The translations under genes and the position numbers were made by a program. 64,000 bases of DNA, from NCBI GenBank assembly GCA_016708315.1, contig JADJGC010000025.1, positions 1 to 64,000 of the forward strand, written 5' to 3'. Shown piece after piece: positions 26,277 to 35,594 of this stretch (the first letter of the stretch is position 1; every line of letters starts with the position of its first letter). The stretch is from a bacterium. GTDB taxonomy: Bacteria; Zixibacteria; MSB-5A5; CAIYYT01. The notes beneath the pieces were generated by a model that did no database searches, was not told the origin of the DNA, and worked only from the letters and a program-made list of their open reading frames with translations.

Positions 26277-27611
26277 TTACATACCCATCGGGGCAGCGCC
26301 CTTGTTTTCCTGAATTACGTTTACTACGGTTCTGCTGCGCTCACCCAAATAGGTGTTGGCGACACGCATGATGTCTTCGGCAGTAACGGCGTTGTATTTA
26401 TCTGCCTGTTGGAAGATGAGCTTGTAGTCGCCCATGATCGTCTGGAAGTAACCGAGCTGGCTTCCCTTTTGATCATTGGACTGGTTGCCCATGTAGAACT
26501 GCGCTTCGATTTGATTCTTGGCTTTCTGCAGCTCTTCAGCGGTAACGGGCTCGGTCTTGAGTTTTTCGATTTCCTCGTACAACGCCTTCTCGCCATCGGC
26601 TGTCGTCTTGCCTGGCTGCATCATGCTGAAAGCAAAAAACACTCCACCCTGCTCCATCGACTGATATTGGCCTCCTGCAGCTATAGCAATCTGGTCCTTG
26701 TAAACCATGCGTTGATATGCGCGCGAAGACTCTCCACCGGAAAGAATCGCCGAAAGGACGTCTAGCGCGTAACTGTCTGCGTGACCAGCCGCCGGGCACT
26801 GATAGCCGGCGATGAACAACGGTAGTTGCGAGACTTTGTGGTACGAGACGCGACGCTCGCCTTTCTGTTCCGGCTCATTATAGATCGGGCGAGGAATTTT
26901 CGGATTGGCAGGAATCTTGCCAAAGTACTTTTCAACGACCTTTTGAACTTCAGCACTCTTGACATCTCCAACGACAACGACCACGGCATTCGCCGGATTG
27001 TAGTAGGTGCCATAGTAATTGAGACAGTCTTCCAGTGAAATATTCTCGACGTCTTTGCGCCAACCGATAGTCAACCAACCATAGGAATGAGCAAGGTAGA
27101 CGTTGGCCATCAACTGCTCAAGGACATCGCCAAAAGGCGAATTGTCGATGCGCATATTGCGTTCTTCGAGCACGACCTGGCGTTCGGAAGCGAGTTGCTT
27201 GTCGGTGATTGTGAGATACTGCATCCGGTCAGCTTCGAGTCTGGCAACAAGTTCGAGTTGATCCTTGCCGAACTCCTGATGATAAACCGTCATATCATTG
27301 GAAGTGTAGGCATTGATCATACCGCCGCTGCTTTGGACAAGGCGATCGTGTTCTTTGTCGGCGAAGTTTTTACTTCCTTTGAACATCATATGCTCAAAGA
27401 GGTGAGAGATACCGGTGATACCCGGGCGTTCATTTTTTGATCCGACGTTATACCCGACCTGGAAACTAACGGCGGGCGTCGACGCATCTTCAAGCGTCAA
27501 TAGAGTCAGTCCGTTCTTCAGCGTGTACTTCTGGACGGGCCATTCTTGCACGGCAAATGCCGACGCTGTCAGCAGCATCAGTATTGCCAGTGATAACAAG
27601 AGTTTCTTCAT
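26277..27611 (-). CDS. M16 family zinc metallopeptidase, catalytic subunit
   Basis: 444 residues, signal peptide ending AFA. The inverted zinc motif HLFEH is present (H70, E73, H74) with the downstream acidic helix LELVARLEADRM, so this chain should be catalytically active. C-terminal domain: VVGDVKSAEVQKVVEKYFGKIP, LSAILSGGESSRAYQRMVYKDQIAIAAGG. The R/Y-type region is modified, as expected if the neighbouring inactive homologue supplies substrate binding. First gene of a two-gene minus-strand operon; predicted periplasmic processing of peptides. Confidence 0.92.
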   Translation of the reverse strand: MKKLLLSLAILMLLTASAFAVQEWPVQKYTLKNGLTLLTLEDASTPAVSFQVGYNVGSKNERPGITGISHLFEHMMFKGSKNFADKEHDRLVQSSGGMINAYTSNDMTVYHQEFGKDQLELVARLEADRMQYLTITDKQLASERQVVLEERNMRIDNSPFGDVLEQLMANVYLAHSYGWLTIGWRKDVENISLEDCLNYYGTYYNPANAVVVVVGDVKSAEVQKVVEKYFGKIPANPKIPRPIYNEPEQKGERRVSYHKVSQLPLFIAGYQCPAAGHADSYALDVLSAILSGGESSRAYQRMVYKDQIAIAAGGQYQSMEQGGVFFAFSMMQPGKTTADGEKALYEEIEKLKTEPVTAEELQKAKNQIEAQFYMGNQSNDQKGSQLGYFQTIMGDYKLIFQQADKYNAVTAEDIMRVANTYLGERSRTVVNVIQENKGAAPMGM

Positions 27612-27670
27612 TGTTCCTCCACTGTGGAAAAAATCTTCCTTAACATTATAGGATAGTTAGTAGACAAGTA

Positions 27671-30100
27671 TCATTCAATCGAGAGATTATACGGCATCCG
27701 CATCTGAAGATCGGTACGATCCACAGAAAGGAAGCCTGTTCTCAACGCTGCCAACGGATTGCTGTTTTCAATACCCAGTGTCTTTGTGAAGGCAGCCATC
27801 GCCAAACTGGTCAATCTTGGAATCAGTCGTCGCTGCGGCATTTCGACAACCACAAAATCATTGTCGGGAATGTTCGACTTCTGCCGCGCCAATTCGACGG
27901 CATCAAGTATACTTCCGGTTGTATCCGCCAAACCAAGTGCAAGCGCGCGTTCGCCGCTCCATGTCCTGCCCTGCGCTACTGCCGCGACTGAGTCTATCGA
28001 AAGCATACGACCTTCAGCGACAACTGAAATGAATCGCGAGTTCATATCCATGACGTGCCGGCGTACGATAGCACGCTCTTCATCTGTAAGTGGTTGAGTC
28101 AGCGAAAACATGTTTGCGTGTTTGCCGCGGACTACGGTCTCGGTATGCAGTCCAAGTTTGGAATAGAGTCCGGCAATATTGGCTTTGCCGGAAAAAACGC
28201 CGATTGAGCCGGTAACTGTCGTAGGCTGAAGAAAGACCTTGTCTGAGGCAGACGCGATGTAGTATCCGCCGGAAGCACAGACGTCGGACATTGATACTAT
28301 CACTGGTTTGGATTTGCGGGCTTCACTTAGTTCCGCCCAGATCAAATCGGAAGCAATGGCATCGCCGCCGGGAGTATTGAGCCTAACGACTATAGCGCGC
28401 ACATCGCTGTCTTGGCGGGCAGACCTGATAGCAGAAACAACAGTCGCCGAGCCGGCAGTTGAGCCATCCAGATAGTCGAATCCTGAAGCTCCTTTAACGA
28501 TTCCTCCGTCGATGGCAATGATGGCTATTTGCGGCGGCTCGCCAAAGCGTTCCCGGAATCTCGGTGTGTGCATGTATTCTGATTCGGAGAGAATTCCATA
28601 ATATTCGCCGTACATCTCCGGGATCTTGGCTTCAAGTTCATGAGAATAGAATCGACCATCAACAAGTCGCAGTGATTCTGCTTGTACCGATGTAAACGGT
28701 CCGCTGTCGATAAGCGCGCTTAGTTTGGCGACCTCGATATTGCGGTCGGCTCCAGATTCGGCAAGCATCTGACCATAAAGATCGTCGAGCAATACCTCAA
28801 TGGCTTCGCGAAACGCCGGGCTCATGGTTGTGTCGGTGAGTACTTCCGGATAGCTTTTGTACTTGCCGGATCTCTCCATTTCGGCTTCAATGCCGAGCTT
28901 GTCCATTGCACCCTTGTAGAATGTGACTTCGGCGCGCAGACCGGTTAAGTAAAGGGCATCCACCGGGAGCATGTATACTTTGTCAGATGCAGAAGCCAAA
29001 TAATATGCGCCGTTACCAGACGAGGGCCCCAGATACGCAACGACCGGTTTGCCGGAAGCGCGAAAGTCCTTGACAGCTTCGCGGAAGTCAGCGAGACGCC
29101 CCCAACCGATCTGCGGATTACGGATGGTCAAAAACAAGCCGCTGACTTGCGGATCGGTTCTGGCAGCTTCAATTTTGGATAGTTTCTGATAGACTGTAGG
29201 CGGCGCTTTCTTCCAGAAGAACGGCTTGATTGACTCTTCTGGAATCTCACCGGCCAAATCGACATGAAGAATCGAACGATAGTGGCTAATCAGTTGTTCG
29301 CGGCTGGCAGCGGACAAACTTCCATACAGTGTCGAACCGGTATACTTCGCATCATTGTCGCAGAAACTCTCCCCGCCAGCTTGGACACGCCCAAACTGAA
29401 GCTCCAAGCCGACCCCAAAAGAGCCGTCATTTCCAAGTGCCGCGAAGACTGCGAGACCTTTTCTGACGTTTGCTCTTGTGGATAAGCGCCAATCGATATC
29501 GCTGATCTTCTGTCCGCTGTACATGCTGGCGTTGCCGCCAATCGTGATCAACTCACCTATCGGGCGGTAGGCTCCGCTGAAAATGTAACCGACTGCCGAC
29601 TTCTCACTGTAGAATCGGTGCTTATTGATGTTTTCAGCTTGTAGCGAGATTGCTGCCTTTCGGCCAAAATGGTAGAGGAACGAATAGTTCCAGGAGTGAG
29701 CCTTATCGATGTCTTTCCAGTTTGACTTGTAATATGTGTATGAGATTCCAGTGTAAAGATTGCGAAACAACCTGCTCGAAGCTGCAAAATCGAGACGCTT
29801 CACCGGGTCGCCAAGGCCGAGCGATAGTCTCTGATATCCAAATCCGAGTCCGGCCGCGGAAATTAAGTAGCCGTTGTCACCGGAGAAATCATCTTTGCCA
29901 AAGCTGTGATATCCCGCGACGGAAAGCGGCTGATTGAGATACAATGCGGCCGGATTGAGTACGAGCGCGTCGCTGCCTGCGATAGCGGCTCGCGGCACAT
30001 CGGGAAATCTCAGCGACAGTTGCAGGGGCAGGTTGTCGGAATGGAGAATCGACGAGAATAGTAAACAGATGATGACAATGGGAATGATGCGCAATGACAA
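27671..30100 (-). CDS. sppA: Signal peptide peptidase SppA (S49) with N-terminal beta-barrel-like domain
   Basis: 809 residues, longer than the roughly 600-residue E. coli SppA. Signal peptide at 1-21. Residues about 25-245 alternate polar and aromatic residues with turns (VLNPAALYLNQ, GYQRLSLGLGD, LYTGISYTYYK, AISLQAENINKHRF, LAVFAALGNDGSFGVGLELQFG), as in small outer-membrane beta-barrels. Two S49 domains follow: the first has the Lys region SGKYKSYPE (catalytic Lys of E. coli type) and YYLASASDKVYMLP; the second has LNTPGGDAIASDLIW and the Ser motif SDVCASGGYYIASASDK, TGSIGVF. All catalytic elements are retained. Last gene of a three-gene minus-strand run; the fusion is unusual. Confidence 0.9.
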   Translation of the reverse strand: MSLRIIPIVIICLLFSSILHSDNLPLQLSLRFPDVPRAAIAGSDALVLNPAALYLNQPLSVAGYHSFGKDDFSGDNGYLISAAGLGFGYQRLSLGLGDPVKRLDFAASSRLFRNLYTGISYTYYKSNWKDIDKAHSWNYSFLYHFGRKAAISLQAENINKHRFYSEKSAVGYIFSGAYRPIGELITIGGNASMYSGQKISDIDWRLSTRANVRKGLAVFAALGNDGSFGVGLELQFGRVQAGGESFCDNDAKYTGSTLYGSLSAASREQLISHYRSILHVDLAGEIPEESIKPFFWKKAPPTVYQKLSKIEAARTDPQVSGLFLTIRNPQIGWGRLADFREAVKDFRASGKPVVAYLGPSSGNGAYYLASASDKVYMLPVDALYLTGLRAEVTFYKGAMDKLGIEAEMERSGKYKSYPEVLTDTTMSPAFREAIEVLLDDLYGQMLAESGADRNIEVAKLSALIDSGPFTSVQAESLRLVDGRFYSHELEAKIPEMYGEYYGILSESEYMHTPRFRERFGEPPQIAIIAIDGGIVKGASGFDYLDGSTAGSATVVSAIRSARQDSDVRAIVVRLNTPGGDAIASDLIWAELSEARKSKPVIVSMSDVCASGGYYIASASDKVFLQPTTVTGSIGVFSGKANIAGLYSKLGLHTETVVRGKHANMFSLTQPLTDEERAIVRRHVMDMNSRFISVVAEGRMLSIDSVAAVAQGRTWSGERALALGLADTTGSILDAVELARQKSNIPDNDFVVVEMPQRRLIPRLTSLAMAAFTKTLGIENSNPLAALRTGFLSVDRTDLQMRMPYNLSIE

Positions 30101-30133
30101 GGTCAGCCTTTCGCTACGAGGTCGGCATCAACA

Positions 30134-31231
30134 TCAGCGGTTGGATAACGACGCCGTGCGAGTGCCTTCCAAATTTATCGTGCCGACGCCTGTCATGTCA
30201 ACCTCGATTTTGTACTGCCCGTCACCTATTTGACCTTGAAGCAAGGTTCGCGAGATTCTGTCAACACGAATTGGCAGCTGGCGAGTATAGATACGACCTC
30301 CTTGATCGACCTGAAGCATCACTGCTGCCGAGACGGACTCAGGAACCGTCATCTCGATCTTTCCGTTTTCACTGCGAACGGCGAGGTCGCCGGCTATGAC
30401 ACTTGCATCAAGCTTGATATTCGAGTTTTCAGTTGATAGTGTGGACCGCCCCGACTCAAATCGCATGCGGGTAGCGCTGATCTGAGCGAATTCAGTTCGT
30501 GCGTCTACCTCGCCCCGCACAGAATCAAGTGAAATCCTGCCATTTTGATTGCGCAAACGTATCGAGCCGAGCTGGCCGTCAACGTTCACCAGATTTATCG
30601 GGCGATTGGAAGTCGTCACTTTCGTCGGGCCGGAACAATTTTCGATATTGACTGCGCCGTTATCGGATGAGACGTTCACTTTGTTGGTGATTTTACGCAG
30701 TGTGATGTCGCCGAAATTGCTGGAGATGTCGGCTGCGGCAAACGGGCCTTCAATGTCGATCTCGAAAAGCGATGTGCGCGCGAAGATCTTCATGCTGTTC
30801 TTGAGCGGAACCTCAATCTCGAATTCCACGCCCGCTGAATAATCAGTTCCCCGCCACGGCGGTGACGGCCTTGTTTCGGCGGAGATTGCGAATTCGTTTT
30901 CCAAGTCTTCAAATGCAACCGAAACGAAGCCGGAGTATTCTTCAGCCTGCTCCTCAGATTCTACCTTGTATTGGAATTTGTAGGTAATCCGCGCAGTCGG
31001 TATGTCGACAGCACGAATGCTGAGTCGCCCTCCCAGATACGAAGACGACGTAAACGAGAGGTTTTCGATACGATCAAGGGAAATCGTCTTGGTGATTGCC
31101 GCCGATTCATACCGGTCGGGCCTGACACGGATTAGGCGCTGTGCCTGTAACGAAGTGCCAAGGAAGAGTCCAATCAACCCAACCAGCGTCAAAATTCGTA
31201 GATTATTCATTCTCTTATTGTTACGATACAT
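30134..31231 (-). CDS. Secreted DUF4097-type beta-helix (putative adhesin) protein
   Basis: 365 residues from the ATG at 31231 (GGGGA upstream); ATG at 31210 is an alternative. Signal peptide MNNLRILTLVGLIGLFLGTSLQA. The body is built of short beta-strands with recurring V-x-x-x-NG-x-I/V turns: IDIEGPFAAADISSNFGDITLRKI, VNVSSDNGAVNIENCSGPTKVTTSNRPINLVNVDGQLGSIRLRNQNGRISLDSVRGEVDARTEF, LDASVIAGDLAVRSENGKIEM. This matches DUF4097 (putative adhesin) repeats. Located between an RNA methyltransferase gene (14 nt upstream) and sppA (33 nt downstream). Function unknown. Confidence 0.8.
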   Translation of the reverse strand: MYRNNKRMNNLRILTLVGLIGLFLGTSLQAQRLIRVRPDRYESAAITKTISLDRIENLSFTSSSYLGGRLSIRAVDIPTARITYKFQYKVESEEQAEEYSGFVSVAFEDLENEFAISAETRPSPPWRGTDYSAGVEFEIEVPLKNSMKIFARTSLFEIDIEGPFAAADISSNFGDITLRKITNKVNVSSDNGAVNIENCSGPTKVTTSNRPINLVNVDGQLGSIRLRNQNGRISLDSVRGEVDARTEFAQISATRMRFESGRSTLSTENSNIKLDASVIAGDLAVRSENGKIEMTVPESVSAAVMLQVDQGGRIYTRQLPIRVDRISRTLLQGQIGDGQYKIEVDMTGVGTINLEGTRTASLSNR

Positions 31232-31245
31232 ATTCCCCGCTGGTT

Positions 31246-32037
31246 TCACAACAACTTCATCTTCTGGCTCATTTGATAGATTAGAATTGCCGCCGCGGAT
31301 GCTACATTTAATGATTCGACTTCCCTCGCGATAGGGATTTTTACCACCGGGTTGCAGATACTTTGGATTTCCCAACTTAACCCCTCCGCCTCTGCTCCTA
31401 ATGCTATACACAGCTTGGACTTGGGCTCAAAGCTATCGATTTCGACTGATCCGTCACCGTCTGCCCCGATTAGCTCTACTTGATTAGACTTCAAATAAAC
31501 TGCCAGGGTTTCGGCCGAAATCTCAGTCGCAATAGGCATTGCAAAAACAGCCCCAGCGGTTGAGCGCAACACTTTGGGATTGGCGATATCAGCGCACCCG
31601 GGAGACAAGGCGATAAGGCTAACGCCAAGCGCAGCACTGGTGCGAATAATGGTCCCGACATTGCCGGGATCAGCGACCTTATCGAGATAGACGGCAAGAC
31701 GAATTCGCCGCCACGCGGCCTCCGGCGCTTGCAGAGAATCTCGATTGACCAAAGCGATGATGCCCTGCGAATGCTCGGTATCGGAAAGATGCGTAAAACG
31801 TTTCGCATCACATTCAAACAACGAAATTCGCTTTGAAGCCAATGTCTTGAGGAACTGGTTGCCCGGTTCGGATAAATCTCGTGGTGAAACGACAATACAC
31901 TCGGGAGTTACATCTCTTTCGATCATTGCAGAAATCGAGCGTATACCTTCAATTAGCACCTTGTCGGACTTCTTGCGCCCGTGACGCGAAGTCATTGACC
32001 GGATTTCCTTCTCCAATGCCTGGGATAGTTGGTACAT
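31246..32037 (-). CDS. TrmH/SpoU family RNA 2'-O-ribose methyltransferase
   Basis: 263 residues from the ATG at 32037, which keeps the usual N-terminal helix (LSQALEKEIRSM). A later ATG at 31995 has a better ribosome site, and the frame extends upstream into the divergent gene. N-terminal substrate-binding domain (KVLIEGIRSI, LASKRISLFECDAKRFTHLSDTEHSQGIIALV), then the SPOUT knot with motif 1 YLDKVADPGNVGTIIRTSAALGV, motif 2 ALGAEAEGLS and motif 3 VKIPIAREVESLNVASAAAILIYQ. SAM-dependent 2'-O-methylation of rRNA or tRNA; the exact nucleotide is unknown. Confidence 0.9.
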   Translation of the reverse strand: MYQLSQALEKEIRSMTSRHGRKKSDKVLIEGIRSISAMIERDVTPECIVVSPRDLSEPGNQFLKTLASKRISLFECDAKRFTHLSDTEHSQGIIALVNRDSLQAPEAAWRRIRLAVYLDKVADPGNVGTIIRTSAALGVSLIALSPGCADIANPKVLRSTAGAVFAMPIATEISAETLAVYLKSNQVELIGADGDGSVEIDSFEPKSKLCIALGAEAEGLSWEIQSICNPVVKIPIAREVESLNVASAAAILIYQMSQKMKLL

Positions 32038-32131
32038 ATCTTCATCATAGACCGCATCTTTGTGATAGTCAAACAGTTTTGCGCTTGATGTTCGGGTCAA
32101 GTAGCGATTACTTGTCGTTGTGGGACTACAA

Positions 32132-34750
32132 ATGCTCCGGACCATTCTTCAAGCAGCAGTAATTTCAGGGCTTCTGCTTACAACGCTCTACGCCCAATCG
32201 GCAGGCGACTTTTCGTTACCGCTAAACGACTTGTCACCCCAATCCCTTGATCGGAGCTTGAATCACAATGTTCGAGGATTCCGAATCGGTATTGCCCTAT
32301 CCGGGGGAGGTGCACGAGGATTTGGACACATCGGTGTCTTGCGAGCACTCGAGGAGGCCGGAGTCGAAGTCGACGTAGTTGCCGGTACATCGATGGGGGG
32401 AATAATCGGCGGTCTCTATGCAACAGGGATGACCCTAGATCAGATCGAGCGAGAGGCGCTTGCAATTGACTGGAGTACCTTCTTCTCGGACAAGCCACAG
32501 CGCACAACGATGCTATTCACCAGACGTACTGAGACTGAAGGCGGGTTGGTGTCAATCCGATTCGATGGCGTGGACCCTCAGATACCGACGGCTCTAAGTA
32601 CCGGGCAGAAGTTGGTGGATGTTCTCAGCGAGCTGACTCAAAGCTCTGGTTATTTCTCGGGCGGCAATTTCGCGAATTTAGAACGGCGCCTTGCCATAGT
32701 TTCTACTGACCTCGTCTCAGGCAATAAGGTCGTCTTCACCAGCGGTTCTTTGGCGGAAGCCTTGCGGGCTACCATGGGTGTACCACTTGCTTTCACGCCT
32801 CTCGAGCGGGATGGCCAGTTGCTTATGGACGGCGGATTGCTCGAACCGGTGCCAACTGCGACCGCAAGGAGCATCGGTGCCGACTTCGTGATTGCGATTA
32901 ACACGTCGTCGGACTTATTGCCCCGGAGCGAGATTACGGATCCGATCGATATCGCCAATCAGACGACAACAATTCTCTCTTCCAAGATTCGTGAGGAATT
33001 GCTCGACGATGCGGATTTTGTCATCGCTCCCGACTTGAGTGGAATCAAGTCAACCGATTTCCAATTGAGCCAAGAGGCGATTCGACGCGGCTACGCGAGC
33101 ACGCAGAAAATGCTAACCGGGTTATTGAAGCTGATTGCGCAAAAGTCGGCCCAAGACTCTGCAATGATAATCGGGCAAGTTGATTTTGCAGACGCGCGCT
33201 CTCGCGAGTTATCCGCTTCTGACAATCGTATTTTGACCGAAATGAGTCGGGAACCACTGACCTCCAATCAGCTAAAGGGGCATTTGCTCGACTTGTTCCG
33301 TACAGGCAAGTACCAGAGTGTTCAGTACCATCTTGATGGTGTAGACACGACAAGTCTAGAATTGAGGCTACTGCCCTTCCCGACAATTACGGATGTGACC
33401 TTTGAAGGCAATCGTGTTTATCAAGACTCGGTTTTGCAGGAGGTTGCCAATGTTCGCAAGAGTCCAGTAAAGACGATTCACGACTTACGAAGTCTATACA
33501 AGAACATCCTGGATTTCTACCGGGAAGAGGGCTACGATCTTGCACAGATCAAGGGCGCTTGGACAGACTCGACTCACTCGAATCTCACGATTGTCGTTGA
33601 CGAAAGCCAGATTGTCAGCATGTCTGTCGAAGGAAACTCCAAGACGCGATGGTGGGTCGTTACCAGCTATATGCCGCTGCATATCGGTGATTTCTACAAC
33701 AAGAATCGCGCGATTCGCGGAGTTCAGGAAATCTACAACTCCGGTCTATACGACAACGTCAATTTGCGATTGGAGGAACGCTCCGGTGGCGTCCACATGA
33801 CGATAATTGTGAAGGAGAACAAATTCACCTTTGCCCGGCTTGGTGCGCGGTACCACGAGGAGTATCATCCCGAGGCATTTCTGCGTGTCGGTTACTCCAA
33901 TCTCTTTGGTACCGGTCATGAGCTATCGGGATATACACGATTTTCGGAGCGAAGAAAGCTTTACCAACTACAGCTTCGTGCCGACCGAATTTTCCGCACG
34001 TTTGTTACTTATAAATTCCAGGCATACTACTCGAATGACAAGATCGGACTCTTCGATGGCGATGAGACATTCGGACATCGGACAGTCAAACGGTGGGGCG
34101 CAAAACTTGGTATTGGCCAACAGCTGTTCAAACTTGGACTACTGGAAGTTACCGCGCGTTACGAACAAATCCGGTTTACGAATCCTCCCAATGGACCGTT
34201 GTCTGAACGGCGCGTTGCGTCTCTGATTGGCTCGCTACAATATGATACAAAAGACCGTTACACTTTCCCGACTCGCGGTGGAACTTTAGAACTGACGGCA
34301 GAGGCTTCTTCGGACATTCTTGGCAGCGATGAAGTCATACGAAAATTCGAAGGTACGATTGAATCGTTCCAACAGGTGGGAAGGAAAGTAAACGTGCACC
34401 CGCGCGCCGCGATTGGATTATCTCAGACGGACTTGCCGATTTACGATCGCTTCTATCTCGGGGGCAGCCGTACTTTCTTCGGTTACAGAACCGATCAACT
34501 TGTCGGCGACAAGTATTTGTTGGGCAGTTTGGAACTGCGAATTGGTCCCATCTATAGCTTCTATCTGAGTGGCCGCTATGATGTCGGGGATGTATTTGGG
34601 ACATTGGAGGATATCAGATTTGAGAATTTGCGTCATGCTTTTGGAATAATACTGGCGCTCGATACTCCGCTTGGCCCGATCTCCTTTGGTTATGGCAGGG
34701 CCGAACAGAGGACAGACAATCTCTACTTGAATTTAGGATTTGATTTCTAA
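32132..34750 (+). CDS. Patatin-like phospholipase with POTRA domains and outer-membrane beta-barrel
   Basis: 872 residues from the ATG at 32132. Signal peptide to about YAQ. Patatin domain (about 45-330) with the oxyanion-hole motif GGGARGFGHIG, nucleophile GTSMGG and catalytic-dyad DGG (LLMDGGLLEP). Next come POTRA-like modules: ITDVTFEGNRVYQDSVLQEV...DFYREEGYDLAQIKG, then MSVEGNSKTRWWVVTSYMPLHIGDFYN...IQEIYNSGLYDNVNLRL-type. A C-terminal Omp85/TPS-like barrel (about 575-872) follows with the conserved strand FYLGGSRTFFGYRTDQLVGDKYLLGSLELR and final LYLNLGFDF. Architecture matches PlpD-type type Vd autotransporters; phospholipase A activity is inferred. Confidence 0.93.
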   Translation: MLRTILQAAVISGLLLTTLYAQSAGDFSLPLNDLSPQSLDRSLNHNVRGFRIGIALSGGGARGFGHIGVLRALEEAGVEVDVVAGTSMGGIIGGLYATGMTLDQIEREALAIDWSTFFSDKPQRTTMLFTRRTETEGGLVSIRFDGVDPQIPTALSTGQKLVDVLSELTQSSGYFSGGNFANLERRLAIVSTDLVSGNKVVFTSGSLAEALRATMGVPLAFTPLERDGQLLMDGGLLEPVPTATARSIGADFVIAINTSSDLLPRSEITDPIDIANQTTTILSSKIREELLDDADFVIAPDLSGIKSTDFQLSQEAIRRGYASTQKMLTGLLKLIAQKSAQDSAMIIGQVDFADARSRELSASDNRILTEMSREPLTSNQLKGHLLDLFRTGKYQSVQYHLDGVDTTSLELRLLPFPTITDVTFEGNRVYQDSVLQEVANVRKSPVKTIHDLRSLYKNILDFYREEGYDLAQIKGAWTDSTHSNLTIVVDESQIVSMSVEGNSKTRWWVVTSYMPLHIGDFYNKNRAIRGVQEIYNSGLYDNVNLRLEERSGGVHMTIIVKENKFTFARLGARYHEEYHPEAFLRVGYSNLFGTGHELSGYTRFSERRKLYQLQLRADRIFRTFVTYKFQAYYSNDKIGLFDGDETFGHRTVKRWGAKLGIGQQLFKLGLLEVTARYEQIRFTNPPNGPLSERRVASLIGSLQYDTKDRYTFPTRGGTLELTAEASSDILGSDEVIRKFEGTIESFQQVGRKVNVHPRAAIGLSQTDLPIYDRFYLGGSRTFFGYRTDQLVGDKYLLGSLELRIGPIYSFYLSGRYDVGDVFGTLEDIRFENLRHAFGIILALDTPLGPISFGYGRAEQRTDNLYLNLGFDF

Positions 34751-34779
34751 CGGAGTAGTGGGATCAACTCGGCAGCTAA

Positions 34780-35499
34780 TTAGTCGTCATCTTCCTGTTC
34801 ATCATTGCGCTCCGACTTTCTGGTGCGACCTTCGACTACCAATGTAATCTCGCCTTTGAGAACTCTTCCAGCAATCGCCGTCCGCAACGACTCCAGATCA
34901 CAGCGAATCGTCTCTTCAAATTTCTTTGTCAATTCCCGGCAAAGAACTACTTGTCGATTTCCGAGCAATTCATAGAGCAACTCTATCAATTTGTGAATCT
35001 TGAACGGCGACTCATAAAGGACAATCGTTTCTCGCCGATCGGCCAATGAATCGATTACTGTCCGGCGCTTACCTTGAGTCTGTGGCAAGAAACCGTGGAA
35101 GATAAACGCATCGGTCGGAAGTCCGCTTATTGCCAAAGCAGAGATTGCCGCCGAAGCACCGGGAATGGGAACAATCGGAACTCCCGCGGCAATGGCGCTG
35201 CGCACAATGATGAATCCCGGATCGGAGATGCTCGGAGTTCCTGCATCGGAAATGAGAGCGATGTTTTCTCCAAGTTGGAGTCGACTGATCAACTTCTCGG
35301 TGACTTTGCGCTCGTTGAAATTATGGTAGGACACGAGCGGTTTGTGGATGTCGAAGTGATGCAGAAGCGTCTGCGAAGTGCGTGTATCTTCGCACGCAAT
35401 GAGATCGACCTGCCGCAAGGTCTCGACAGCACGATAGGTCATGTCGCCGAGATTGCCAATTGGTGTCGCCACAATGTAAAGTGTACCGCTTGTTGACAT
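34780..35499 (-). CDS. rsmI: 16S rRNA (cytidine(1402)-2'-O)-methyltransferase
   Basis: 239 residues. SAM-dependent enzyme that methylates C1402 in the ribosomal decoding centre. Signatures: LYIVATPIGNLGDMTYRAVETLRQVDLIACEDTRTSQTLL, VSYHNFNE, LISDAGTPSISDPGFIIVRSAIAAGVPIVPIPGASAAISALAISGLPTDAF, FHGFLPQTQGKR and LYESPFKIHKLIELLYELLGNRQVVLCRELTKKFEE. The C-terminal tail is acidic (ERNDEQEDDD). Convergent with the patatin gene, 29 nt apart. Confidence 0.96.
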   Translation of the reverse strand: MSTSGTLYIVATPIGNLGDMTYRAVETLRQVDLIACEDTRTSQTLLHHFDIHKPLVSYHNFNERKVTEKLISRLQLGENIALISDAGTPSISDPGFIIVRSAIAAGVPIVPIPGASAAISALAISGLPTDAFIFHGFLPQTQGKRRTVIDSLADRRETIVLYESPFKIHKLIELLYELLGNRQVVLCRELTKKFEETIRCDLESLRTAIAGRVLKGEITLVVEGRTRKSERNDEQEDDD

Positions 35500-35552
35500 G
35501 CTAAGAATAACGGCGGGAATTAGAGTAAACGCAAGGGGGAAAGAACTCGAGT

Positions 35553-35585
35553 CGGGAGCCCGACCTTATGAAAGAAGGGCTCCCG
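35553..35585. repeat. GC-rich hairpin downstream of the dockerin/BNR gene
   Basis: CGGGAGCCC (35553-35561) and GGGCTCCCG (35577-35585) form a perfect 9-bp stem with a 15-nt loop. It lies 10 nt past the stop of the minus-strand BNR-repeat gene and is a likely transcript end, but no T-run follows on the minus strand. Confidence 0.5.
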
Positions 35586-35594
35586 AAACATCGA

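Noticed and set aside
35553..35585. Strong intrinsic terminator
   Set aside because: The stem is good but there is no T-run on the minus strand, so it is listed only as a hairpin.
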